NCBI GenBank assembly: GCA_910579865.1
Contig: CAJTXA010000012.1
Coordinates: 62,001 to 126,000 of the forward strand
DNA: 64,000 nucleotides
Direction of reading: 5' to 3'
DNA from: an uncultured Lachnospiraceae bacterium
GTDB taxonomy: Bacteria > Bacillota > Clostridia > Lachnospirales > Lachnospiraceae
A model generated the notes under the pieces. The model had not been told where the DNA came from. It saw nothing but the letters and a program-made list of their open reading frames with translations, and ran no database searches. Positions 1-8,253 of this stretch are shown piece after piece (within the stretch, counting starts at the first letter, position 1; each line of letters begins with the position of its first letter). Made by a program: the position numbers and the translations under genes.

Positions 1-35
1 TCAATTGCCGGATTCATTGTTACTGTAACAATCAT
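1..35 (-). CDS. Start of a 1-phosphofructokinase-like sugar kinase (partial)
   Basis: Only the first 11 codons lie in the window. They read MIVTVTMNPAI, which matches the N-terminal strand of the PfkB-type hexose-phosphate kinases FruK and LacC (typically M-I-x-T-V-T-x-N-P-A-I-D). The ATG at 35-33 overlaps the TGA stop of the EIIA gene as ATGA, so the two are translationally coupled in one operon. FruK-type enzymes phosphorylate fructose 1-phosphate or tagatose 6-phosphate in the cytoplasm. The family call rests on a short stretch and the operon position; which phosphosugar it uses cannot be told. Confidence 0.6.
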   Translation of the reverse strand, partial: MIVTVTMNPAI

Positions 36-514
36 GCAACCTTTCCTCCTTTTAACATCTCATAAACTTCCTGTGCACTGGCTGAAACTAAATGTTCCAT
101 AAAATCATCTTCCAAAGCCATCTCTGCAACAACAGATAAAATTTTTAGATGTTCCTCTCCCACTCCCGCAATTCCAATTACAGCCTTTACTTGTTCTCCA
201 TCCCAATCTGTTCCATCTGGAAAAACCATAACTGCAATTCCAGAGGCTTTAATCTCTTTTTTTGCCTCTTCTACTCCATGCGGCAAAGCTAATTCATTTC
301 CCATATAGGTAGAAAAACTTTCCTCTCTTTTTACCATAGCATCTACATAAGACTGATTGACATATCCTGTATCCACTAACATCTGCCCTACTGCACGAAT
401 CACATTTTCTTTCTTATCTGCTTTGCAATTAACCTTTACATTCTCTTGATATAAAAGTTCTAATTTTTTTTCATTGTTTTCTTCTTTCTTTCCTTTTCTT
501 TGAAAAAACATCAT
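32..514 (-). CDS. mtlF: PTS EIIA component, mannitol/fructose type
   Basis: A soluble phosphocarrier of 160 residues that passes phosphate from HPr to an EIIB domain. The active-site histidine is His79 in the motif LALPHG, the signature of the mannitol/fructose EIIA family; the domain fills residues 18-158 and the basic first 15 residues are an extension. The start follows a good AAGGAGG. The two EIICB proteins further along this strand lack a fused EIIA, so this is their likely partner. It has its own promoter (579-608) and MtlR-like operator (626-648), separate from the EIICB operon. Sugar specificity is inferred only from family resemblance. Confidence 0.88.
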   Translation of the reverse strand: MMFFQRKGKKEENNEKKLELLYQENVKVNCKADKKENVIRAVGQMLVDTGYVNQSYVDAMVKREESFSTYMGNELALPHGVEEAKKEIKASGIAVMVFPDGTDWDGEQVKAVIGIAGVGEEHLKILSVVAEMALEDDFMEHLVSASAQEVYEMLKGGKVA

Positions 515-578
515 CGTTCCTCCTTATATTTTGATTGCATTTTTTCATATTTCAAGTTTTCTTCTTTTCTATGATATT

Positions 579-608
579 ATTATAACTATATTACAACCTA
601 TTTTTCAA
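579..608 (-). promoter_or_regulatory. Sigma-A promoter of the EIIA operon
   Basis: Minus-strand -35 TTGAAA (608-603) and a perfect -10 TATAAT (584-579) with an 18-bp spacer, upstream of the EIIA gene. The same -35, spacer length and -10 are found at the EIICB operon promoter (5794-5823). Confidence 0.75.
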
Positions 609-625
609 TTGAAAGAAGATAGGGT

Positions 626-648
626 TTGGCACCATTCAATAGTGTCAA
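626..648 (-). promoter_or_regulatory. MtlR-like operator upstream of the EIIA promoter
   Basis: An interrupted inverted repeat, TTGGCAC-N9-GTGTCAA on the plus strand, 17 bp upstream of the -35 box. The position suits an activator. A 23-bp repeat of the same type lies at exactly the same distance from the EIICB promoter (5841-5863). It resembles the TTGnCA...TGnCAA sites known for MtlR in bacilli. Binding is inferred. Confidence 0.65.
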
Positions 649-685
649 TTTTATTTTTATACAAGGGTAAAAGTAAAATTATCTA

Positions 686-729
686 TAAAAAAAGACAGTA
701 CGGTTCTTGTAACTAAAACGATACTGTCT
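686..729 (-). terminator. Terminator after mtlR
   Basis: On the minus strand AGACAGTA pairs with TACTGTCT (729-722 with 700-693), with two further C-G pairs inside, followed by seven T. It ends the EIICB-EIICB-mtlR transcript 18 nt after the mtlR stop, so the EIIA operon depends on its own promoter. Confidence 0.85.
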
Positions 730-746
730 AAATAAATCTATTTATC

Positions 747-2843
747 TTATACTCGATTTAAATATTGGTTAAAAAAGATTCGAAGATGTTCAGAAAGTCT
801 TATTTTTATTTCTTCCTTTTCTCCTTTTATAATTGTATCTAAAAATGTATAATCTTCAATTAAAACACTACTAATATATCCAAGTATCTCACTATTCACT
901 CGAATGTTTTCATCAATAGGAAGAAGCATAACCAATATTACTTGTACTCCTTTAAAATAAGGATTACAAAAAATTCCTCGATCTTTTGTAATACAAACAC
1001 TAAAACTTGGACGAACGACTCCTTTCGTTCGTGTATGCAAAAGTCCAAATCCAAACTCTGCAAAAATCTGACTTCCTAATTTTTCTCTATGTTCAATATC
1101 CTCCTGAATCATCACCTGCTGATCCCGATAGGGTGACATTTTTTCTGAAATAGCAATCACTAACTCTTCAAATGTTAGATTATTACTTACCTTAAAAACT
1201 TCCATATAGCGCAAAATAGTTTTAATCTGCATTGCTAAAATATTTACTTGTTCTAATTCTATCATAAATCGTGTTTCTTCTTGTTCTTTTTTTGGAATTC
1301 GCTCATAATAAAAAATCTTTTGTCTAATTTTTTCAATATCTTCATTATTTAATAATGGATTTACTTGTATCACATCTGCATCTATGCCTGCTGACTTTAA
1401 TGCAATGCTGCTAACAAAAAAATCAATCTTTCCTGCGACATATGGCGTAATATCATTTTGGCCATATGTTTCCATCTGTATTCGCTCCCGAAATATTTTA
1501 TCTAGCTTTGTTAACATTAGTCTAGAAATCCCAATTCCGCTGGCACATACAATTCCTACTGTTACTCGACGAATATTTTCCTTTTTTCCTTCCATTCGCA
1601 CCTGTGCTGCTCCAAAATGAATCGTTAAAAATCCCACTTCTGTTTCTGGAATAGGTTTATTTACCCATTGTTCCAACACATCTGCTGCACGTTTACTGCG
1701 TTCAAAAATATCTGGATAAGATTGTTTTATATCTCCCAATACAGGATTGGCAATCTTCATATCATATAATAAACGTACAAAAGTAGGCTGTAAATGCGCT
1801 AATAACCCTTGTATAAAATCATTATCTTGTTTAATTTCAAATGCATGTTCACTATCATAAGCATTAATCATTTCATTTACTAATTCTAGTAATTCTTTTC
1901 GTTCTACTTCAATTGTTTTCTGCCCATCCCATTCAATTCCCTGATGTTTTGCACCTTTAATATGAAGACAAATATACATGGTTTCAATATCTGGTATCTC
2001 TAAAATAAATTCTTCTTCTAATCGTTTTACAATCTCCTCTGCTAGTTTGTACTCTTCATCTTCTCCTATCTGACTGCGCCAATTATCTTTTTGTTCAATA
2101 ATCTCATTTTTTAAAATACGACTCATAGCAATGGAAATATGAAGCACCAAGCCAATATAAGAACTATCTGTTAAAGTCAACATTCGCTTATCCTCTATTT
2201 TTGAAAGACAATTTACCACCTTCTTTAAAATAGTTTCATTTAAAACTTGTCCCATGCTGCTTCCATAAATTGCATGGATTTCTTTTTCTGTTTCCTTCAT
2301 TTCATAAGATTCTCGTATCATCTGTGTATCTATATTTTCTTCAATAAAAGTTCGAATTGCCCTGCGATAGTCTTTCTCTGTTCCATTTACTTCAATTCCA
2401 CTTCCTGGTTTTCTTATTACAATAAGATTCTGTTCCTTTAACCATCCCTCTACTGCTTCCAAATCTGTACTAATTGTTGCTTCACTTACTTGAAACTGAC
2501 TAGCATAATAAAATAATTTTTTTAACCCCTTATTTTTTAAAATTTCTAAAACTAAACGTTTTCTTCGCTCCTCTCGATTACTAACATCATAATTATCTTT
2601 TTGTTTTAGCTCTATTAGCAATTTCCGTTTGTCTTCTTCTTTCCCCCCAATCCATACCCCTTTCCCTGTCTTTGTTTCAAATGTAATCTGATACTGTTTT
2701 AAACTAGTTCCAATATATTCTAGTTCACGCTGCACCGTTCGTTTACTTACACCAATCCGCTGCGCCAACTCTTTTACAGAAATAATTCCTCCTTCTTCTA
2801 ACATAATCATCAAAATCTGTTTTAAACGTGGGGTCAGATCCAT
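747..2843 (-). CDS. mtlR: MtlR-type PTS-regulated transcriptional activator
   Basis: A 698-residue DNA-binding activator controlled by PTS phosphorylation. Domains in order: winged helix-turn-helix (about 1-60), a second helix-turn-helix (about 85-160), PRD1 (about 185-295, with His235 and His294), PRD2 (about 310-415, with His350 and His409), an EIIB-Gat-like domain with Cys433 in VGIVCASGIG, and an EIIA-like domain with His603 in LLHTRT. This is the full MtlR layout and all expected phosphorylation sites are present. The start overlaps the preceding EIICB gene by 10 nt, so it is the last gene of that operon. Likely targets are the inverted repeats at 626-648 and 5841-5863. Confidence 0.88.
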   Translation of the reverse strand: MDLTPRLKQILMIMLEEGGIISVKELAQRIGVSKRTVQRELEYIGTSLKQYQITFETKTGKGVWIGGKEEDKRKLLIELKQKDNYDVSNREERRKRLVLEILKNKGLKKLFYYASQFQVSEATISTDLEAVEGWLKEQNLIVIRKPGSGIEVNGTEKDYRRAIRTFIEENIDTQMIRESYEMKETEKEIHAIYGSSMGQVLNETILKKVVNCLSKIEDKRMLTLTDSSYIGLVLHISIAMSRILKNEIIEQKDNWRSQIGEDEEYKLAEEIVKRLEEEFILEIPDIETMYICLHIKGAKHQGIEWDGQKTIEVERKELLELVNEMINAYDSEHAFEIKQDNDFIQGLLAHLQPTFVRLLYDMKIANPVLGDIKQSYPDIFERSKRAADVLEQWVNKPIPETEVGFLTIHFGAAQVRMEGKKENIRRVTVGIVCASGIGISRLMLTKLDKIFRERIQMETYGQNDITPYVAGKIDFFVSSIALKSAGIDADVIQVNPLLNNEDIEKIRQKIFYYERIPKKEQEETRFMIELEQVNILAMQIKTILRYMEVFKVSNNLTFEELVIAISEKMSPYRDQQVMIQEDIEHREKLGSQIFAEFGFGLLHTRTKGVVRPSFSVCITKDRGIFCNPYFKGVQVILVMLLPIDENIRVNSEILGYISSVLIEDYTFLDTIIKGEKEEIKIRLSEHLRIFFNQYLNRV

Positions 2844-4255
2844 TTTTCCTTTCCACCTTTCCTTTGGATTTCTTTTAGAATAGTTAGATACTCCGTCTGA
2901 TTTAATAAATTTTCTATTGTATAGACATCTGCTTTTATCTTCTGTATGGTCAACTCTTTAAAATCTTTTTGACAAATCACAATCTTTACATCCTCTGGAA
3001 TTTGATCGGCTGCATAAGCAGCAACCTCTATTTCTGTAATATTCAGTTCTTTTAATTTTCTGCGAAATAGAGCTGCTCCTATTGCACTAGACCCTACTCC
3101 TGCATTACAGATTACACCAACTTTTTGTACCATGTTATCCTCCATGTTCCCATATAGTATTGTTTGTTCTTTATATTTTCTACCGTTCTCCTGTTTTTCT
3201 TTTTTCTGCATTTGATATTTTAATTTTTCTTGTAATTTTAAGATAAAAATAGCAGTAACCGCTGATACTATAGCAGATACAAAAATTCCCAATACCACTC
3301 CAATCATATTATTCTTTGTACTTAACAACAAAATAACTACAATACTTCCTGGCGAAATCGCCCCTGTTGCAGCCGCATGAAAAATAGAAAAACACAAGTT
3401 ACCTGCTGCCCCTCCTCCAATCAATGCAAAAATCAGCCAAATATTGGAAAGTACAACGGGAAAATAAACCTCATGTACTCCTCCAATCAATTCTACAAAT
3501 ATAGATGATAAGTATTCATTTCTTCTTTCTTTTTTGCAAATATAACAGGCTAATAAAACCCCAAATCCTGGCCCTGGATTTGTTTCCAATAAAAATAAAA
3601 TTGATTCGCCAGTTTGTTCTGCCTGCTGTATACCAATAGGAAGCAAAATCCCATGATTTATACTATTATTTAAAAACAATACTTTTGCTGGTTCAATAAT
3701 AAAACTAAGTAAAAAAATCAAATGATGTTCAATAAAAAAACTAATTCCCGCAAAAAATATTGTTATTACTGCCGATAAAAATGGAGCAGCAATATAAAAA
3801 GCAAAAACAGCTAATATACTTCCTGTTATTGCTATTGTTATATTACGTATCAGCATTTCTAGTCCACTTTTTCCTTTTTCCATAAATGGCTCTAGTATCT
3901 TTTCCCAAAGTATTCCGCAAATAGGTCCAAATAACATAGCAAATAAAATACTACCTCCTGCATCTGCAAGAAGCATCCCTGAGGTTGCCATAACTGCAAT
4001 TACACCGCCACCATAAAATTGATTTAAATTTTCTTTTTTTCCAGAATATTTTCTCTGGTTTCCTGCTGTATAAGCAATTAAAGTTGGAATCACTATCTGG
4101 TAAACAAACTGAGAAATGGCATAAATATTCTTATTTGGTATCCATCCGCAATCGCCAAACACTACCGATAAAATACCTACAAAAATAAATATGCCAATAT
4201 AATCCATTATAATTTTACTATAAAATTTCCCAAATCTGTGTATCATTTTTTTCAT
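2834..4255 (-). CDS. mtlA: PTS mannitol-type EIICB, second paralogue
   Basis: A membrane permease of about 473 residues with an EIIC domain (residues 1 to about 340, many hydrophobic helices) and a C-terminal EIIB domain. Typical EIIC features are GGVHE (the GIxE substrate loop) and FLNNSINHGI; the EIIB phosphocysteine is in VGVICNAGVGSS at about residue 383. I place the start at ATG 4255 because AGGTGG lies six bases upstream; an ATG seven codons earlier has no ribosome site. It is clearly related to the next gene upstream but diverged, and has a long charged linker (about 345-375) between EIIC and EIIB. It needs the separate EIIA. Confidence 0.87.
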   Translation of the reverse strand: MKKMIHRFGKFYSKIIMDYIGIFIFVGILSVVFGDCGWIPNKNIYAISQFVYQIVIPTLIAYTAGNQRKYSGKKENLNQFYGGGVIAVMATSGMLLADAGGSILFAMLFGPICGILWEKILEPFMEKGKSGLEMLIRNITIAITGSILAVFAFYIAAPFLSAVITIFFAGISFFIEHHLIFLLSFIIEPAKVLFLNNSINHGILLPIGIQQAEQTGESILFLLETNPGPGFGVLLACYICKKERRNEYLSSIFVELIGGVHEVYFPVVLSNIWLIFALIGGGAAGNLCFSIFHAAATGAISPGSIVVILLLSTKNNMIGVVLGIFVSAIVSAVTAIFILKLQEKLKYQMQKKEKQENGRKYKEQTILYGNMEDNMVQKVGVICNAGVGSSAIGAALFRRKLKELNITEIEVAAYAADQIPEDVKIVICQKDFKELTIQKIKADVYTIENLLNQTEYLTILKEIQRKGGKEKWI

Positions 4256-4332
4256 TCTTTGCCACCTATGTAACATATAATCGTTTCTTTTATAAATATC
4301 GTTATTATAACACAGGCAACCTTTTATTTCTA

Positions 4333-5709
4333 CTATTCTCTTATCTTTTGCAAATCAGAAATTAACTTATCATACTCTGGTGCAGAAAGGAAATTGGTAA
4401 TCAAAATTAATTTTGCATTTGGATTGCTATGTGCAGCACGCTCTCCAAGCTCTTCATGTGTTACTACAATATTGATATCTGCTGGAATAGAAGACACTGG
4501 AGTATGAATAATGCTAACATCTGTAATACCTGCTTTTTCCACTTTTTTCTTTAATACTGTGGCTCCCATTGCACTTGAACCCATTCCTGCATCACAAGCA
4601 AATGCAATTTTAATCTTATCTTCTTTTTTTATTGTATTTCCTATTCCTTTTGCTTCTGCTTTCATACTATTTTTCTGTGCAGTTGCTTCTTCTAAACTAA
4701 CATCCTTACCTGCAAACTTTAAAATTGGCAAAGCAATTGCTAATGAAACTACTGCAGATATAAGAACACCAAGAATCAATCCTAAATAGGAATTTTTTTC
4801 ACACATCATTAAAATAGAGAGAATACTACCTGGTGATGCTGTTCCAGTCAACCCAACATCAAATATTGTAAATACTAAAATTCCAGCTGCACCTCCTGCT
4901 ATAGTAGCTGCTAAAAGCAATGGATTCATCAATATGTATGGAAAATATATTTCATGAATACCTCCAAAGAAATGAATAATCACTGCTCCTGGTGCAGAAG
5001 TTTTTGCGCTTCCCTTTCCAGCAATACAATATGCTAAAAGCACACCAAGTCCTGGTCCTGGATTCGCTTCTAATAAAAGAAAAATAGACTTGCCTATTTC
5101 GTTTACTTGTTGAATCCCTATTGGTGATAAGATTCCGTGATTGATGGCATTATTTAAAAATAACACTTTAGCTGGCTCAATAAAAATACTTGCCAAAGGA
5201 AGCAAACTATGATCGACAAAAAATCGAACTCCCATTTCCATCACAGCATTTAATGATGTTACAACTGGTGCAATTACAAACATAGCAAAACATGCTAAAA
5301 TTGCCCCAATTATTCCTAATGAAAAGTTATTGACCAACATTTCAAATCCAGCTTTTACTTTTCCTTCTATTGCCTGATCAAACTTCTTTAAAATCCATGC
5401 GGAAAATGGTCCCATAATCATTGCACCAATAAACATTGGAATATCAGAACCTACAATTACCCCCATAGTAACAATTGTACCAATTACACCTCCTCTATGA
5501 TCTGCTACCACTTTTCCACCTGTATAAGCGATAAGAAGAGGAAGTAAATATTTTGACATCGGTTCTACCATTCTTGCAAGAGTTTCATTAGGAAACCATC
5601 CAGTTGCAATAAATAATGCTGTAATTAGTCCCCATGCAATAAAAGCTCCTATATTTGGCATAACCATGCCACTTAATGCCCTTCCAAAAACCTGTACTTT
5701 CTCTTTCAT
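4333..5709 (-). CDS. mtlA: PTS mannitol-type EIICB, first paralogue
   Basis: A sugar-transporting membrane permease of about 458 residues. The EIIC part carries GGIHE, FLNNAINHGI and NPGPGLGVLL; the EIIB part carries the phosphocysteine in FACDAGMGSS (about residue 372). No EIIA is fused. It is first in the operon EIICB-EIICB-mtlR and follows a promoter with an MtlR-like operator. The first start could be GTG 5718 or ATG 5709; both have GGTGAGG upstream and I prefer the ATG. The gap to the second paralogue (4256-4332) contains a TATAAT and possibly a weak internal promoter, but no terminator. Substrate is probably a hexitol such as mannitol, by family only. Confidence 0.9.
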   Translation of the reverse strand: MKEKVQVFGRALSGMVMPNIGAFIAWGLITALFIATGWFPNETLARMVEPMSKYLLPLLIAYTGGKVVADHRGGVIGTIVTMGVIVGSDIPMFIGAMIMGPFSAWILKKFDQAIEGKVKAGFEMLVNNFSLGIIGAILACFAMFVIAPVVTSLNAVMEMGVRFFVDHSLLPLASIFIEPAKVLFLNNAINHGILSPIGIQQVNEIGKSIFLLLEANPGPGLGVLLAYCIAGKGSAKTSAPGAVIIHFFGGIHEIYFPYILMNPLLLAATIAGGAAGILVFTIFDVGLTGTASPGSILSILMMCEKNSYLGLILGVLISAVVSLAIALPILKFAGKDVSLEEATAQKNSMKAEAKGIGNTIKKEDKIKIAFACDAGMGSSAMGATVLKKKVEKAGITDVSIIHTPVSSIPADINIVVTHEELGERAAHSNPNAKLILITNFLSAPEYDKLISDLQKIRE

Positions 5710-5757
5710 TGATTTCACACCTCACCTTTTTTTATCCATCTATTTACACGTAATTTG

Positions 5758-5791
5758 AGGTATGATTGGCCAATCAATCCCTTTGATACCT
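5758..5791 (-). repeat. Nested inverted repeat in the leader of the EIICB operon
   Basis: A perfect 14-bp palindrome TGATTGG/CCAATCA (5763-5776) sits inside a wider inverted repeat AGGTAT...ATACCT (5758-5763 with 5786-5791). It begins at the expected transcription start (about 5787), so it would be transcribed, and it lies about 50 nt before the start codon. It could be a repressor site or an RNA hairpin. Confidence 0.5.
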
Positions 5792-5793
5792 TT

Positions 5794-5823
5794 ATTATAA
5801 CCAGTCCTTCTCTCTTTTTTCAA
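5794..5823 (-). promoter_or_regulatory. Sigma-A promoter of the EIICB-EIICB-mtlR operon
   Basis: Minus-strand -35 TTGAAA (5823-5818), 18-bp spacer, -10 TATAAT (5799-5794). Identical hexamers and spacing to the EIIA promoter at 579-608. Confidence 0.75.
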
Positions 5824-5830
5824 GCAATAT

Positions 5831-5873
5831 AAAAGTGAATTTGACACTAAGTATTAATGTCAAATTCACTTTT
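5831..5873 (-). terminator. Inverted repeat after licT, terminator containing an MtlR-like operator
   Basis: Perfect 16-bp arms (5831-5846 and 5858-5873) with an 11-nt loop, starting three bases after the licT stop. On the minus strand the hairpin ends in TTTT, which makes it a plausible terminator of the bgl operon. Its core, 5841-5863, reads TTGACAC-N9-ATGTCAA and lies 17 bp upstream of the -35 of the EIICB promoter, so the same bases also look like the activator site of the next operon. Confidence 0.75.
5841..5863 (-). promoter_or_regulatory. MtlR-like operator upstream of the EIICB promoter
   Basis: The 23-bp interrupted repeat TTGACAC-N9-ATGTCAA matches the one at 626-648 in length and half-sites, and both lie 17 bp upstream of a TTGAAA-N18-TATAAT promoter. 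Shared geometry at two promoters of one pathway is the main evidence; MtlR as the ligand is inferred from its neighbouring gene. Confidence 0.65.
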
Positions 5874-5876
5874 TTT

Positions 5877-6716
5877 CTATTCTCTAGAAGCTAATCGTTG
5901 AATATGAACTGCCAAATAAGCAACTTCTTCATTGCTAATTCCTTTATTATACTCTTTAATTATATGTGTTCTTACTTTTTCTGCACAGGCAAGTGCCTTT
6001 GGATATCCCTTCTCCATCTGTGCATATAAAAAATCATCTGAAGAATCCAACATTCGATCCGTAAAAAATCGTTCTGCAAAATATTGCATATGACTAAGGA
6101 ATCGAGAATAATGGATGCTTTCTTTATCTGGTTGACAGTTCATAAAATATGTCACAAGTGTAATCACTCTTCCAATTAACTTTGCTGCCCGCATAGCATC
6201 ATATTGCACTTTTTCTTCCTTTTGTGCATTTACAATATGAAAAGCAATATTGGCTGCTTCCTCCTCTGGCAGTACAACCCCCCCAATTTCTTGTTCTACA
6301 ATTTCTAACGCTTTTTTTCCAATCTGATATTCCTTTGGGTAAAATGTCTTTAGTTCCCAAAATACTCGATTTGTAATTATCATATTTTTTCGAAACCGTT
6401 CTATTGCAAAATGCAAATGATCAGTCAATGCCAAATAGATATGTTCATTCAAGGAAGTATTGAGTTGCTGTTCCGCATAAGCTACAATTTTTTGTGTCAT
6501 CTCCAAATAACCAGCAGGAATCTCACTTAGTAACTCTGCTAATTGATTCCGATCGGTTTGAGATAACTGTACAAAAATTTGACTATCCTGCTTTATTTCT
6601 ACTGCCTCTCCTGGTCTTCTACCGTAACCGATTCCTTTCTCTAATACGATAAACTCTTCCTCTTCATCAGCTACTAATATTACACTAGAATTTAAGACCT
6701 TTTTAATATACAGCAT
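5877..6716 (-). CDS. licT: BglG/LicT-type transcriptional antiterminator
   Basis: A 279-residue RNA-binding antiterminator. The N-terminal co-antiterminator domain (1-55) has the typical K-x-L-N-S-S-V and G-I-G-Y-G segments; two PRD domains follow (about 70-165 and 175-275) with histidines in DHLHFAIE and VHIQRLA. In this family EIIB-dependent phosphorylation of PRD1 inactivates the protein and HPr phosphorylation of PRD2 activates it. It is the last gene of the operon EIIBCA-GH1-licT, 41 nt after the GH1 gene. Its predicted target is the RAT sequence at 10253-10287 in the leader of its own operon. Confidence 0.9.
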   Translation of the reverse strand: MLYIKKVLNSSVILVADEEEEFIVLEKGIGYGRRPGEAVEIKQDSQIFVQLSQTDRNQLAELLSEIPAGYLEMTQKIVAYAEQQLNTSLNEHIYLALTDHLHFAIERFRKNMIITNRVFWELKTFYPKEYQIGKKALEIVEQEIGGVVLPEEEAANIAFHIVNAQKEEKVQYDAMRAAKLIGRVITLVTYFMNCQPDKESIHYSRFLSHMQYFAERFFTDRMLDSSDDFLYAQMEKGYPKALACAEKVRTHIIKEYNKGISNEEVAYLAVHIQRLASRE

Positions 6717-6757
6717 CTAGAACCCACCTTCCTGTATGATTATGCTATTCCTTTTTC

Positions 6758-8242
6758 TTAAATACTGGACTCCTCTTGAGACACAGGCACATGAATTTCA
6801 GCTCCATTCGTCTGTATTACCTTCTGATACCAATAAAAACTATCTTTCTTACTTCTTTTTAAGCTTCCATTTCCTAAGTCATCCTGATCGACATAGATAA
6901 AACCATATCGTTTACTCATCTGACTAGTAGAGGCACTAATTAAATCAATCGGAGCCCAACTTGTATATCCCATTAATTCTACTCCATCATCAATTGCCTT
7001 TTCCATCTCAAGAAAATGTTGCCGAAAATAATCAATTCGATAAGGATCATGAATCGATCCATCCTCTTCTACTGTATCTCTAGAACCAATTCCATTTTCC
7101 ACAATAAACAATGGCTTTTTATACCGATCATACAATTCAATTAAAGAAATTCGAAGTCCCACTGGATCGACTTGCCATCCCCATTCGCTAGAAGATAAAT
7201 AAGGATTTTTCACTCCAAGAACGGTATTTCCTGGTGTACGCTCTGCATTTGGATCAACCGATTCTGTCATACTCATATAATAACTAAATGACACAAAATC
7301 AACCGTTCCTTCTTTGATAATTTCTAAATCTTCTGGCTCCATTTGAATCTCAATCTTTCGTTTTTCTAAATCTCGTAAGATCATACGAGGATATTCTCCA
7401 AATACCATCACATCGGAATAGAACATATTCTCTAAATTCTTCTTCTGTGTAGCTGCTACATCTTCTGGTGCACATGTACGAGGATATGTCATCAACTTCG
7501 TTAGCATACACCCCATCTGTCCATTTGGTACCATCTTATGACAAAGCTTTGTTACAATACCTGCAGCTACAAATTGATGATGAAGTGCCTGATAACAACA
7601 TGGAATTTCTCCCTTCTCACCACAAAGTTCTGGAATAATTCCAGCTGTAATAAAGGAATGACGAATTATACTATCCACCTCATTAAAATTCAGCCAATAT
7701 TTCACATACTCTCCATAGTGTTCAAAACAAGTGCGACTAAATCTTACAAAATAATCCACTACTCTGCGATCCGCCCATCCATTATATTTTAAACTTAATG
7801 CTAATGGCATTTCATAATGAGAAAGTGTTACTAATGGCTCTATTCCTAAACGTTTCATCTCTTGGAAGACACCTTTATAAAATGCAATTCCTTCTGCATT
7901 TGGTTCCTCTTCCTCTCCTGTTGGAAACAGTCTAGTCCAAGCAATCGAAAGGCGGAAAACTTTAAATCCCATCTCTGCAAACAATGCTAAGTCTTCTTTA
8001 TAATGATGATAAAAGTCAATTCCTCTCCGTTTTGGATAGTAAGTATCCTCTTTATCCTGCATAGCCTCTTCGATCTTTTTACGAGATATTGTAACATGTG
8101 CTTTATAATCTTTTACATCTACATTTGGCTTATAAGTTGCTACATCGTCCACAGACCAGCCTTTTCCACCTACATTCCATGCACCTTCTATCTGATTTGC
8201 TGCTACTGCTCCACCCCATAAAAATCCTTCTGGAAAACTCAT
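6758..8242 (-). CDS. bglA: 6-phospho-beta-glucosidase, glycoside hydrolase family 1
   Basis: A 494-residue cytoplasmic enzyme that hydrolyses phosphorylated beta-glucosides delivered by the adjacent PTS permease to glucose 6-phosphate and the aglycone or glucose. Family 1 marks are FLWGGAVAANQIEG at the N terminus, the acid/base Glu188 (in FNEVD, where most members have NEP), and the nucleophile Glu382 in FIVENG. The motif S-K-R-Y near residue 440 (QMSKRYGF) is typical of the 6-phospho-specific branch. Length is normal. It lies 11 nt after the permease gene, behind a strong GGAGGGA site. Confidence 0.93.
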   Translation of the reverse strand: MSFPEGFLWGGAVAANQIEGAWNVGGKGWSVDDVATYKPNVDVKDYKAHVTISRKKIEEAMQDKEDTYYPKRRGIDFYHHYKEDLALFAEMGFKVFRLSIAWTRLFPTGEEEEPNAEGIAFYKGVFQEMKRLGIEPLVTLSHYEMPLALSLKYNGWADRRVVDYFVRFSRTCFEHYGEYVKYWLNFNEVDSIIRHSFITAGIIPELCGEKGEIPCCYQALHHQFVAAGIVTKLCHKMVPNGQMGCMLTKLMTYPRTCAPEDVAATQKKNLENMFYSDVMVFGEYPRMILRDLEKRKIEIQMEPEDLEIIKEGTVDFVSFSYYMSMTESVDPNAERTPGNTVLGVKNPYLSSSEWGWQVDPVGLRISLIELYDRYKKPLFIVENGIGSRDTVEEDGSIHDPYRIDYFRQHFLEMEKAIDDGVELMGYTSWAPIDLISASTSQMSKRYGFIYVDQDDLGNGSLKRSKKDSFYWYQKVIQTNGAEIHVPVSQEESSI

Positions 8243-8253
8243 ATTAATCCCTC

